From NCBI RefSeq assembly GCF_014648435.1, contig NZ_BMRC01000034.1, positions 21,624 through 85,623 on the forward strand: DNA of 64,000 bases. The letters run 5' to 3'. Below, in pieces: positions 6,610 to 13,795 of this stretch (its first letter is position 1; the number at the start of each line of letters is the position of its first letter). The stretch comes from Nonomuraea spiralis. GTDB lineage: Bacteria; Actinomycetota; Actinomycetes; Streptosporangiales; Streptosporangiaceae. Position numbers and translations under genes: made by a program. Below the pieces are notes generated by a model. It was not told where the DNA came from, did no database searches, and was given only the letters and a program-made list of their open reading frames with translations.

Positions 6610-7592
6610 TGCGCGTCCGTTTCTTCGGCTTCTTCGGCCGTGAGCCAGTCGGCGATGGCGTCGCTGATGGGCAGGCCGGTCAGCTCTTCGATCCAGGCCC
6701 ACTGGCCGTTGGGGTTGATCTCGAGAAACACGTACTCACCGTCGGGGGTGAGGATGAGGTCGATCGCCCCGAACGAGACGCCGAGCGCGGCGACCAGGTC
6801 CGCGCAGCGGGTGGCGACGTCGTCGGGCAGGCGGTGCACGCTGTGGCGGGCGCGGGCGAAGTCGTAGTGGCGCCAGTCGTCGCGGGTGCGCGGCGAGTCC
6901 TGCGAGGCGATCTCTGCGGTGAACACCTGCCGTCCGACCACGGTGACCCGCAGTTCGACCGCCTTGGCGACGTACGGCTGGAGGATGACCGGCTCGTGCG
7001 CCAGCAGGCTCCGGCCCGCGAGGGCCCGCCGGTCCACCACGGTCGTGTAGACGGCGTGCGTGCCGCCGTCGATCTCGAACGGGGTGTGTTCCATCGCCTT
7101 CGCGATCAGCCGCCCGCCCGCGCGTTCGTAGGCGGGCACCAGCTCGGCCGGGTCGTTGGTGATCACGGTCCGCGGTACGGCGAAGCCCAGCCGCCGGGCC
7201 AGCGCCAGGTGGACCAGCTTGTTGTGCGCCCTGCGCAACACCGGCCGGCGGGCCGGCAGCCAGCGCGCGTCCAGCAGGTCCCAGAAGCCGTCCATGAACC
7301 ACTCCGAGAGCTCTTCCACGCGCTCCCGCTGGTCGGCGGCCGTGACGTTCTCGGCGGCACGCGGGCGGCCGGGACGCCGGGTCCAGACGGCCGTCGTGGT
7401 GGAGAGGTCGAAGACCTGTCCATCCCTGGTCAGGAACAGTTCGTCCCCGTCGGCCCCGAAGCGCGCGGTCAGCCGGGCGGCGGACGGGTAGTCGCCCGGA
7501 TCCCACCACAGGGCGTCCGCGCCCCGGGCCTTCAGCTTGGGCAGGACCATCTCCACGGTCGCGTCGCCGGGCTCGCTCAGAATCAGTAGCAC
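6606..7592 (-). CDS. MvdD-like ATP-grasp ribosomal peptide ligase (graspetide maturase)
   Basis: 328 aa. The N-terminal half has the pre-ATP-grasp fold of MvdC/MvdD enzymes (VWTRRPGRPR, EEL..WFMDGFWDLL). The ATP-grasp core shows NKLVHLALARRLGFAVPRT, Lys165 in LIAKAME, and Arg215 in ELRVTVVG. Metal-binding residues are Asp278 in AIDLIL and Glu291/Asn293 in FLEINPNGQWAWIE. The last signature is typical of graspetide ligases, which form omega-ester or omega-amide crosslinks from Asp/Glu side chains. Start is GTG 7592 with GGGGGG just upstream; an ATG reading from 7637 would run through the intergenic hairpin. The precursor lies upstream and the PpiC-related gene overlaps downstream. Confidence 0.85.
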   Translation of the reverse strand: MLLILSEPGDATVEMVLPKLKARGADALWWDPGDYPSAARLTARFGADGDELFLTRDGQVFDLSTTTAVWTRRPGRPRAAENVTAADQRERVEELSEWFMDGFWDLLDARWLPARRPVLRRAHNKLVHLALARRLGFAVPRTVITNDPAELVPAYERAGGRLIAKAMEHTPFEIDGGTHAVYTTVVDRRALAGRSLLAHEPVILQPYVAKAVELRVTVVGRQVFTAEIASQDSPRTRDDWRHYDFARARHSVHRLPDDVATRCADLVAALGVSFGAIDLILTPDGEYVFLEINPNGQWAWIEELTGLPISDAIADWLTAEEAEETDAQ

Positions 7593-7605
7593 GTGTCCCC
7601 CCAGC

Positions 7606-7640
7606 CGCGTGGGAGGGAACCAGACGTTCCCTCCCACGCG
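7606..7640 (-). terminator. 15-bp perfect hairpin between precursor and ATP-grasp gene
   Basis: CGCGTGGGAGGGAAC (7606-7620), loop CAGAC, then its exact complement (7626-7640). There is no T-run. It ends 13 nt before the ligase start. Its place between a precursor and its modifying enzyme suggests partial termination or RNA protection to favour precursor over enzyme. Confidence 0.7.
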
Positions 7641-7695
7641 ACGGCGATCTTCGTCAGCGGATCGTCTTCAGTAGATCGTCTTCAGCTGGTCGTCT

Positions 7696-7848
7696 CTAGT
7701 AGTCGGAGACCCAGTCGGTGGGCGGGTTGCCGTTCGTGCCGTAGCAGCGCTGCATCCGCATGCCACCCGAGACGAGGCCGAGGTCGACCTCGTCGATCAC
7801 CGCCAGTTCGTCATTGAGATCGTCCAGACTCACGATCTTCTTGCTCAT
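7696..7848 (-). CDS. RiPP precursor peptide with double-Gly leader (putative graspetide)
   Basis: A 50-aa peptide from ATG 7848 with a strong GGGAGGT 8 nt upstream. The leader reads SLDDLNDELAVIDEVDLG and ends LVSGG at 29. The 21-aa core starts MRMQRCYG and ends PPTDWVSDY. Possible omega-ester acceptors are Thr38, Thr44 and Ser48; donors are Asp45 and Asp49. Cys35 is unusual. The TDW and SDY pairs next to an MvdD-like ligase gene support a graspetide. It lacks the PFFARFL leader helix of microviridins. Transcribed first in the operon, it is followed by a hairpin and then the ligase. No dedicated protease or exporter gene is adjacent. Confidence 0.8.
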   Translation of the reverse strand: MSKKIVSLDDLNDELAVIDEVDLGLVSGGMRMQRCYGTNGNPPTDWVSDY

Positions 7849-7868
7849 GGCCTTTACCTCCCTTCAAC

Positions 7869-7932
7869 GTGAGCTGCGAGCCCCCCGGCTCGCGGGCGTG
7901 CGAACACGCCCTCAGCTCGGGACAAAGCTCAC
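7869..7932 (-). promoter_or_regulatory. Structured leader: two abutting tetraloop hairpins in a closing stem
   Basis: GCGAGCC-CCCC-GGCTCGC (7876-7893) directly abuts GGGCGTG-CGAA-CACGCCC (7894-7911), each a 7-bp perfect stem with a 4-nt loop. GTGAGCT (7869-7875) can pair perfectly with AGCTCAC (7926-7932), enclosing both. The closing stem begins 20 nt before the precursor ATG. It may be the terminator of the racemase gene, or a leader controlling the precursor. Confidence 0.6.
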
Positions 7933-7938
7933 CATTCG

Positions 7939-7976
7939 CCATTTGAAAGTGACTTGGAGGTGGCTTGAGTGACTTG
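7939..7976 (-). promoter_or_regulatory. Direct heptamer repeats, candidate SARP operator
   Basis: On the minus strand the heptamers CAAGTCA, CAAGCCA, CAAGTCA and CAAATGG start 9, 11 and 11 bp apart (plus-strand positions 7970, 7961, 7950, 7939). SARP-type activators are known to bind heptameric direct repeats spaced near one helical turn. A BTAD regulator gene lies at 1227-3146. Binding is inference. Confidence 0.4.
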
Positions 7977-8021
7977 AGAGGCGGGTGAGGCGACCCTTCG
8001 GTTCGCCCACCCCACGGCGGG

Positions 8022-8741
8022 TCAGGCGCGGGCCGGCTCCGCGTTCAGGGCCACGCGGACGACCTCGCGGGCCAGCAGGCGGGCGGGGTCCACCACGGGG
8101 ACCGGGACCTGGGCCGGGTCCAGGGCGAGCACCACCTCGGTGCACGCGGCCACCACGCGCCCCGCGCCCCGCGCGGCCAGCGAACGGGCCTGCGCGGCCA
8201 GCGCCTCCCCGTGCTCACGGCCGGCGCGGCCGCTCTTGACGGCGGCGATGGCGGCCATGACCTCGTGCTGGCCGGGCTCGTCCGGCTCGAACGGGGTGAT
8301 GCCGTGGCGGCGCAGCGCGGGGCCGTACAGGTCGGCGCGCAGCGTCCCGGTGGTGGCCAGCAGCCCGGCGGCGCGGACGCCGTCGGCGGCGAGGGCGGCG
8401 GCGGTGACCTCGACGATGCTCACCAGCTCGAGCCCGGCCTCCTCGGCGAGGGAGGGGACGAAGGCGTGCGCGGTGTTGCACGGCACCGCCAGCACCTCGC
8501 ACCCGGACCGCCGCAGCTCCCCGATGCCGCGCCGCAGGTGCGGGGTCGGGTCCTCGCCACGTCCGAGCAGGCTCATCGACCGGTCGGGGACACGCGGATC
8601 GCCCCAGATCACGACCGGGACGTGCTCCTGGTCGCTGGAGGCCGCGGTCTCCTCGACGAGTTTGCCGTAGAAGTCGACGGTGGCGGCCGGGCCCATGCCG
8701 CCCAGCACGCCGACCATCCTGGCCCGGCCGAGCGGGATCAT
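8022..8741 (-). CDS. Aspartate/glutamate racemase family protein
   Basis: 239 aa from ATG 8741, with AAGGAAG 8 nt upstream. VGVLGGMGPAATVDFYGKLV near the N-terminus is the aspartate racemase signature. Both catalytic cysteines are present, in VPCNTAH (about 82) and ACTEVVL (about 192). PLP-independent racemases of this family interconvert L- and D-Asp, Glu or related amino acids. It is divergent from the double Lrp-type regulator at 8841, which probably controls it. The peptide operon lies downstream on the same strand, separated by the 7.87-7.98 kb regulatory region. Confidence 0.85.
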   Translation of the reverse strand: MIPLGRARMVGVLGGMGPAATVDFYGKLVEETAASSDQEHVPVVIWGDPRVPDRSMSLLGRGEDPTPHLRRGIGELRRSGCEVLAVPCNTAHAFVPSLAEEAGLELVSIVEVTAAALAADGVRAAGLLATTGTLRADLYGPALRRHGITPFEPDEPGQHEVMAAIAAVKSGRAGREHGEALAAQARSLAARGAGRVVAACTEVVLALDPAQVPVPVVDPARLLAREVVRVALNAEPARA

Positions 8742-8840
8742 CGGTGATCTTCCTTTCGGGTGACGTCGGTTCGGCTCAGGATCGCGGTATAGGGTGTCCC
8801 GACCGCCAGAACGCAGCAATCAGACATTCGAGGAGCAGCC

Positions 8841-9881
8841 ATGCAGGATTCCGGCGTGGAGCCGCCGCCGCTGCTGGCCGAGTCCGACCTCGAACTCATC
8901 GACGCGCTCCAGATCAGCCCGCGGGCGAGCTGGGTGGAGGTCGGGGCGGCCGTCGGGGCCGACCCGGTGACGGCGGCGCGGCGCTGGCAGCGGCTCACGA
9001 GCACCGGCGAGGCGTGGACCACGGTCGCGCTCGGCCCCCGGCAGATGCACGCGCTGAGCATGGCGTTCCTGGAGATCGACTGCGCGGCGGGCGCGGCGGC
9101 CGAGGTGGCGGCGACGCTGGCGCGCGAGCGGCACCTCATCACCGTGCAGCACGTCGCCGCCGGGCACGACCTGTTCGTGATCGCCGTGGCCCCCTCGATG
9201 GCCGCCCTGGCCGACCACGTGCTCACCGCGCTGCCGCGGGTGCCGGGAGTGGCCAAGGTACGCACCCACGTCGCCACGCGCGTGTTCGAGGCGTCGTGCC
9301 GGTGGCGGCTGCGGGTGTTGCCGCCGCGTACGGCCCACGCGCTGGCCAGGCGGCCGGGCGTGCCGGAGTCGACCAGGGAGATGGACGAGATCGACCGGCG
9401 GTTGTTCACCGCCCTGCTGCCCGACGGCCGCGCCCCCTACGCCGAGCTGGCCAGGGCGGTGGGCACGTCAGAGCGTACGGTGCAGCGCCGGCTGACCAGG
9501 CTGGTGGCCACCGGCGACCTCGACTTCCGCTGCGACCTGGCGCGTTCGCACGCGGGCTGGCACTCGGCCGCGCTGCTGTGGTTGCGGATGCCGGACGCGC
9601 TGCTGGAGGAGACCGGCCGCGCGCTGCTCGGCTGGCCGGAGACGCGTACGTGCGCGGCGCTGGCCGGGCCGCGCAACATGCTGCTCACCGTGGGCCTGCA
9701 CGGCGTGGCCGACCTGCATCCGCTGGTGGTACGGCTGGAGGAACGTTTCCCGCACGTGAGCGTGGCCGACCGGCAGATCGTCCTGCGCCAGTCGAAGTTG
9801 TACGGCCGGCTGCTCGACCCGTACGGCCGCTGTGCCGAGGTCGTCCCGGTGGACCCGTGGAGCCTGCCGCGGGCCGCCTGA
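8841..9881 (+). CDS. Lrp/AsnC-family regulator with two Lrp modules
   Basis: 346 aa, about twice the usual Lrp length. Each half has an AsnC winged helix: DLELIDALQISPRASWVEVG (about 15-34), then EIDRRLFTALLPDGRAPYAELA with the recognition helix TSERTVQRRLTRL. Each is followed by a ligand-binding RAM-like domain (LITVQHVAAGHDLFVIA; MLLTVGLHGVADLHPLV). Lrp proteins sense amino acids. Divergence from the racemase gene and proximity to an amino acid importer fit control of amino acid use. Its stop codon lies in the first copy of the TGATCA repeat at 9879. Confidence 0.88.
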   Translation: MQDSGVEPPPLLAESDLELIDALQISPRASWVEVGAAVGADPVTAARRWQRLTSTGEAWTTVALGPRQMHALSMAFLEIDCAAGAAAEVAATLARERHLITVQHVAAGHDLFVIAVAPSMAALADHVLTALPRVPGVAKVRTHVATRVFEASCRWRLRVLPPRTAHALARRPGVPESTREMDEIDRRLFTALLPDGRAPYAELARAVGTSERTVQRRLTRLVATGDLDFRCDLARSHAGWHSAALLWLRMPDALLEETGRALLGWPETRTCAALAGPRNMLLTVGLHGVADLHPLVVRLEERFPHVSVADRQIVLRQSKLYGRLLDPYGRCAEVVPVDPWSLPRAA

Positions 9882-9950
9882 TCAGCGTGGCCGGACAGCG
9901 GCCCGGCGGCTGATCAGCGTGGACAGCGGCTCGGCGCCTGATCAGCGTGG
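9879..9950. repeat. Three TGATCAGCGTGG repeats supplying stops to both convergent genes
   Basis: TGATCAGCGTGG occurs at 9879-9890, 9911-9922 and 9939-9950, with related CGGACAGCGGC filler between. TGATCA is its own reverse complement. The first copy therefore gives the TGA of the plus-strand regulator, and the third gives the TGA of the minus-strand amidase (9942-9944). Confidence 0.9.
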
Positions 9951-11117
9951 CTCGGGGATCGTGCCGCCGCGGGACTCCCTGCACAGTCCGGCGCGCAGCA
10001 CGGCGGCCTCGCTCGTGCCGACGAGTTGCAGGTCGCCGACGGCCAGGGCGGGCAGGCCGAGCGCCGACACCGTCGCGGTGATCCGGCCGGTCTCGCCGCG
10101 CACCGCCGCCTCGTCGCAGCCGGTCCGGGGCGCGGGACCGCCGAGCGTCGGCATGACCAGCAGGTCGATCCCGGTCGTGGCCGCCGCGAAGTCGTCCCGG
10201 AGCGACGCCAGCCGTTCGACGGCCCGCCGGTACTCCTCGTGGCCGATCCCGCCCGCCGCCTCCAGCTTGGCGCGTACGCCGGGGCTGTAGCGCGCGGCGC
10301 AGGCAGGGAACGTGCCCTCGTGCGTGCGGCGTGCCTGCGCCCCCACGATCGTCCAGTACGGTTCCAGCACCTCGGCGGGCAGGGCGGCCTCCCGCAGCCG
10401 CGCGCCCAGCTCGGCGAAGTCGTCCGCCTGGGCGCATCCCTCCACGACCCCCACGACCAGCCCGGCCAGCGAGTCCGGCGGCCCGACGACCTCGCCGGTC
10501 AGCGCCTGCCAGACGCGGGCGCAGTCGGCGACCGAGGCGGTCATCGGGCCGACCACGTCGAAGGCCGGCGCGAGCCCCGCCACCTCGGCGGCGGGTACGG
10601 CCCCCGAGCGCGGGCGCAGTCCCACCACGCCGCAGCAGGCCGCGGGCATGCGCACCGAGCCTCCGGTGTCGGTGCCGAGTCCGAACCTGGCGATCCCGGC
10701 CGCGATCGCGGCGGCGGTGCCGCCGCTCGAACCGCCGGGGGTCAGGTGCGGGTGGCGCGGGTTGCCCACGTCGCCCCAGTGCGGGTTCTCGCTGGTCACG
10801 CCCCAGGCGAACTCGTGCTGGTTGGCCTTGCCGACCAGGAGTGCCCCGGCCTCGTCCAGCAGTTCGACGCAGCGGGCGTCGGCCAGGGCCGGTTCGGCGC
10901 CGTACAGGGAGGAGCCGCGGGTGGTGGGCAGGCCGGCCACGTCGATCATGTCCTTGACCACGTACGTCCAGTCGCGCAGCGGGCCGTCCGGCGTGGGACG
11001 GGCCGCGCGCCCGAGCCGGTCGAGCACGGGCTCGGGCCCGGCCTCGATGAGGATGTGGTGCCCGCTGTGGAGGCGGATGGCCTCGGCGGACTGGGCGATC
11101 GCCGCCTCGCGTTCCAC
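9942..11117 (-). CDS. Amidase (amidase signature family)
   Basis: 391 aa from GTG 11117, with AAGGAG 10 nt upstream. Amidase signature residues are visible: Lys in YVVKDMIDV (about 51), cis-Ser in TPGGSSGGTAAA, and the nucleophile Ser in GTDTGGSVRMPA, followed by CCGVVGLRPRSG. It hydrolyses an amide to acid and ammonia. At 391 aa it is shorter than GatA (about 480) and is probably catabolic. Convergent with the Lrp-type regulator and upstream of the LysR gene on the same strand, it likely belongs to the amino-compound locus at 8-16.4 kb. Confidence 0.85.
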   Translation of the reverse strand: MEREAAIAQSAEAIRLHSGHHILIEAGPEPVLDRLGRAARPTPDGPLRDWTYVVKDMIDVAGLPTTRGSSLYGAEPALADARCVELLDEAGALLVGKANQHEFAWGVTSENPHWGDVGNPRHPHLTPGGSSGGTAAAIAAGIARFGLGTDTGGSVRMPAACCGVVGLRPRSGAVPAAEVAGLAPAFDVVGPMTASVADCARVWQALTGEVVGPPDSLAGLVVGVVEGCAQADDFAELGARLREAALPAEVLEPYWTIVGAQARRTHEGTFPACAARYSPGVRAKLEAAGGIGHEEYRRAVERLASLRDDFAAATTGIDLLVMPTLGGPAPRTGCDEAAVRGETGRITATVSALGLPALAVGDLQLVGTSEAAVLRAGLCRESRGGTIPEPR

Positions 11118-11227
11118 GGTGGAAGAGCTCCTTAGCCTTGCGCGGGCACGGCGACGCCAGGTGGTCGCGGCCCGGGGGTGATCCGGCACATGCTGGCAGA
11201 TCGGTCGTGGCCGCGTCGAGAGGGCGT

Positions 11228-12103
11228 TCAGACGGTGAGCGCGTCCAGCAGCCATTGGAGGCGGGCGCTCTCTCGGTCGGGGTGGACCAGCGTGAAGATG
11301 CTGCGGCTGATGTTCAGCCATGGTACGTCGACCACCACGACGTCCTCGCCATGGCCGCGCAGGGCCAGGTCGGGGATGAGGGCAGCGCCCAGGCCCGCGC
11401 CGATCAGCGACAGCGTGATCTTGAAGTCGTCGGAGTGGCAGACCACGCGCGGGTGCAGGCGCCAGTGCGCGAACAGGGCCTCGAAGAGCGTGGCGTCGCT
11501 GCTGGCCGGGTGGTGCATGATCCACGGCAGGTCGACGAGCTGCTCGGCCCGGTACGGCGACAGGTCGGGCCAGAGCCGGGGCAGGACGAGCCGGTAGCGG
11601 TCCTCGGCGATCCACCGCCTGGACAACACCGACGGCCACGACAACCCGGTGTTGCCCACCTGGTAGACCACGGCGGCGTCCATGTCGCCGCCGCTGCCCA
11701 GACGCGAGATGAGCTGGGAGGACTCGGCGACCGACAGCCGGATCCCGGCCCGGTCCTCCGGTTCCATGTCCCGCATCACGCCGGCCAGCACGTCGGTGAA
11801 GCTGGGGAACAGGCCGAGGCGGATCTGCGGCTCGCTGTTGCGGTGGACCGCCTGGACGGTGGCCACCATGCGCTCGATGTCGGCGAGCACCGTCTCGGAC
11901 TGCCTGGCCAGCACCTCCGCCGCGCTGGTCGGCAGCACGCTGTGGGCGAAGCGGTCGAACAGCCGCACGCCGGTCTCGCGCTCCAGCGCGGCCATCTGCT
12001 GGGAGACGGCCGAGGAGGTGTAACCGAGCCGATTGGCGGCCGCCGCGAACGACCCCAGACGAACCACCTCACGCAGCGTACGCAGATGTTCTGGCTTGAG
12101 CAT
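11228..12103 (-). CDS. LysR-family transcriptional regulator
   Basis: 291 aa. The N-terminal winged helix LKPEHLRTLREVVRLGSFAA followed by AVSQQMAALERETGVRLFDR is canonical LysR. The rest (about 90-290) is a periplasmic-binding-protein-like effector domain (IRLGLFPSFTDVLAGV, FKITLSLIGAGLGAALIPD). It is divergent from the amidohydrolase-importer operon starting at 12220 and probably activates it in response to its substrate. Confidence 0.9.
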   Translation of the reverse strand: MLKPEHLRTLREVVRLGSFAAAANRLGYTSSAVSQQMAALERETGVRLFDRFAHSVLPTSAAEVLARQSETVLADIERMVATVQAVHRNSEPQIRLGLFPSFTDVLAGVMRDMEPEDRAGIRLSVAESSQLISRLGSGGDMDAAVVYQVGNTGLSWPSVLSRRWIAEDRYRLVLPRLWPDLSPYRAEQLVDLPWIMHHPASSDATLFEALFAHWRLHPRVVCHSDDFKITLSLIGAGLGAALIPDLALRGHGEDVVVVDVPWLNISRSIFTLVHPDRESARLQWLLDALTV

Positions 12104-12219
12104 AAGCTTTCCTTGTTCTCAGCGGCGCTAAATGTCGTGTTTATATCGCTTCCTACTTCTTTTCGCCACTTCTACAGTGAGCCGCACCACCCCACCCGAA
12201 CCCCTGAGAGATCCATGAC
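12104..12219. promoter_or_regulatory. AT-rich divergent LysR/amidohydrolase control region
   Basis: This 116-bp gap between divergent genes is much more AT-rich than its surroundings (GTGTTTATATCGC, CTACTTCTTTTCGCC). That is usual for the shared promoter and operator of a LysR gene and its target. I could not pick a single convincing operator or -10/-35 pair. Confidence 0.4.
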
Positions 12220-13782
12220 ATGCGCGTATATCGCAACGCCGCCATCCGCACCGGCACCAACGGCGCCCCCGCCGCCCAGGCCATGGCCGTGGACGGCGAG
12301 CTGATCGTCGCCGTCGGCACCGAGGCCGAGGTGCGCGAGGCGGCGGGCGCGGGAGCCGAGCTGGTGGACCTCGACGGTGCCGCCGTCCTGCCCGGCCTCT
12401 ACGACGCCCACATCCACACGGCCCAGTACGCCCAGAGCCTCGGCGCGGTCGACCTGCGCGACGTGCGCTCCCTGGACGAGGCCCTGGCCAAGGTGGCCGA
12501 TCACGCGGCCAAGCTGCGGCCGGGCGCGTGGCTGTTCGGCGGCCGGTGGAACAGCAACATCTGGAACCCGCCCGTCCAGCCCGACCGCAAGGCCCTCGAC
12601 TCGGTCTGCCCCGACCTGCCCGTGGCGCTGCCCAACGTCGACGGCCACACCGTCTGGGCCAACTCCGCCGCGCTGCGGATGGCCGGGATCGACGCCTCCA
12701 CCCCCGACCCGGTGGGTGGCGAGATCGTCAGGGACGCGTACGGAGAGCCCACCGGCATCCTGCGCGAGTCCGCGTCGTACCCGCTGCGCGCTCTCATGGT
12801 CTCCGGCGACCTGCGCGACCTACTGCGCGCCGGTCAGGAGGAGCTGCTGGCGTTCGGGCTGACCAGCGTGCACGACATCGACGGCGAGGACTGCCGGGCC
12901 GCCTACCTGGAGCTGCGCGACGCCGGCGAGCTGAAGATCCGCGTGCACAAGGCGATCCCCACGGTCGCCCTGGAGGCCGCCATCGCCGAGGGCCGCCGTA
13001 CCGGCCAGGGCGACGACTGGGTCCGCACCGGGCCGGTCAAGGTGTTCAGCGACGGCGCGCTCGGCTCGCACACCTGCCACATGCACGAGTCGTTCGCCGG
13101 TGAACACGACAACACCGGCATCGCGGTCACCCCGTACGAAGACCTCGTACGCATCTTCAGCACGGCGGCGGCGGCCGGCATCGCGGTCGCCACGCACGCC
13201 ATCGGCGACCGCGCCAACCGGCTGGTCCTCGACGCCTACGAGGCGATCGGCACCACGTCCGGCCTGCGGCACCGCATCGAGCACGCCCAGCACCTGCGTC
13301 CCCAGGACCTGACCAGGATGGCCAGGCTCGGCGTCGTCGCCTCGATGCAGCCGGTGCACTGCACCACCGACATCGCCCTGGTCGACTCGCTGCTGGCCGG
13401 GCACGACCTGGCCTCCTACGCCTGGCGCGGCATGCTGAACGCCGGCGTCGCGCTGGCCTTCGGCTCCGACGCGCCGGTGGAGAGCCCCGACCCGTGGGCC
13501 GCCCTGTACGCCGCGGTCACCCGTACCCGGCAGGACGGCACGCCCGCCGGCGGCTGGCAGCCCGAGCAGCGGCTGAGCATGGCCGAGGCGATCACCGCGC
13601 ACACCCTCGGCGCCGCGTACGCGGCCGGCGAGCAGGACCGCAAGGGCGTTCTCGCGCCCGGCATGCTGGCCGACTTCATCGCCGTGGACACAGACCCCTA
13701 CCTGGAACCGCCTCAGGCGGTGCTGCGCACCCAGGTTCTCACCACCGTCGTCGGCGGCGAAGTCCGCTGGCAGCGACCCTGA
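12220..13782 (+). CDS. Amidohydrolase family protein (YtcJ-like)
   Basis: 520 aa. Metal and catalytic motifs of the amidohydrolase superfamily are present: GLYDAHIHT (about 58-66), VDGHTVWANSAAL, the carboxylate in GPVKVFSDGALGSHT, THAIGDRAN, EHAQHL and FGSDAPVESPDPW. This layout matches YtcJ-type cytoplasmic amidohydrolases acting on N-acyl or carbamoyl compounds. It is followed after 13 bp by the solute-binding protein gene, so it is the first gene of an import and cleavage operon. Substrate unknown. Confidence 0.85.
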   Translation: MRVYRNAAIRTGTNGAPAAQAMAVDGELIVAVGTEAEVREAAGAGAELVDLDGAAVLPGLYDAHIHTAQYAQSLGAVDLRDVRSLDEALAKVADHAAKLRPGAWLFGGRWNSNIWNPPVQPDRKALDSVCPDLPVALPNVDGHTVWANSAALRMAGIDASTPDPVGGEIVRDAYGEPTGILRESASYPLRALMVSGDLRDLLRAGQEELLAFGLTSVHDIDGEDCRAAYLELRDAGELKIRVHKAIPTVALEAAIAEGRRTGQGDDWVRTGPVKVFSDGALGSHTCHMHESFAGEHDNTGIAVTPYEDLVRIFSTAAAAGIAVATHAIGDRANRLVLDAYEAIGTTSGLRHRIEHAQHLRPQDLTRMARLGVVASMQPVHCTTDIALVDSLLAGHDLASYAWRGMLNAGVALAFGSDAPVESPDPWAALYAAVTRTRQDGTPAGGWQPEQRLSMAEAITAHTLGAAYAAGEQDRKGVLAPGMLADFIAVDTDPYLEPPQAVLRTQVLTTVVGGEVRWQRP

Positions 13783-13795
13783 AGGAGCACCCCCT

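Noticed and set aside
7593..7637. Upstream in-frame ATG extension of the ATP-grasp gene
   Set aside because: It would translate part of the 15-bp hairpin. GTG 7592 has its own purine-rich site and starts at the conserved first strand.
7760..7972. Plus-strand 70-aa frame over the precursor and its leader region
   Set aside because: It has no ribosome binding site and is antisense to the precursor, which has a strong one.
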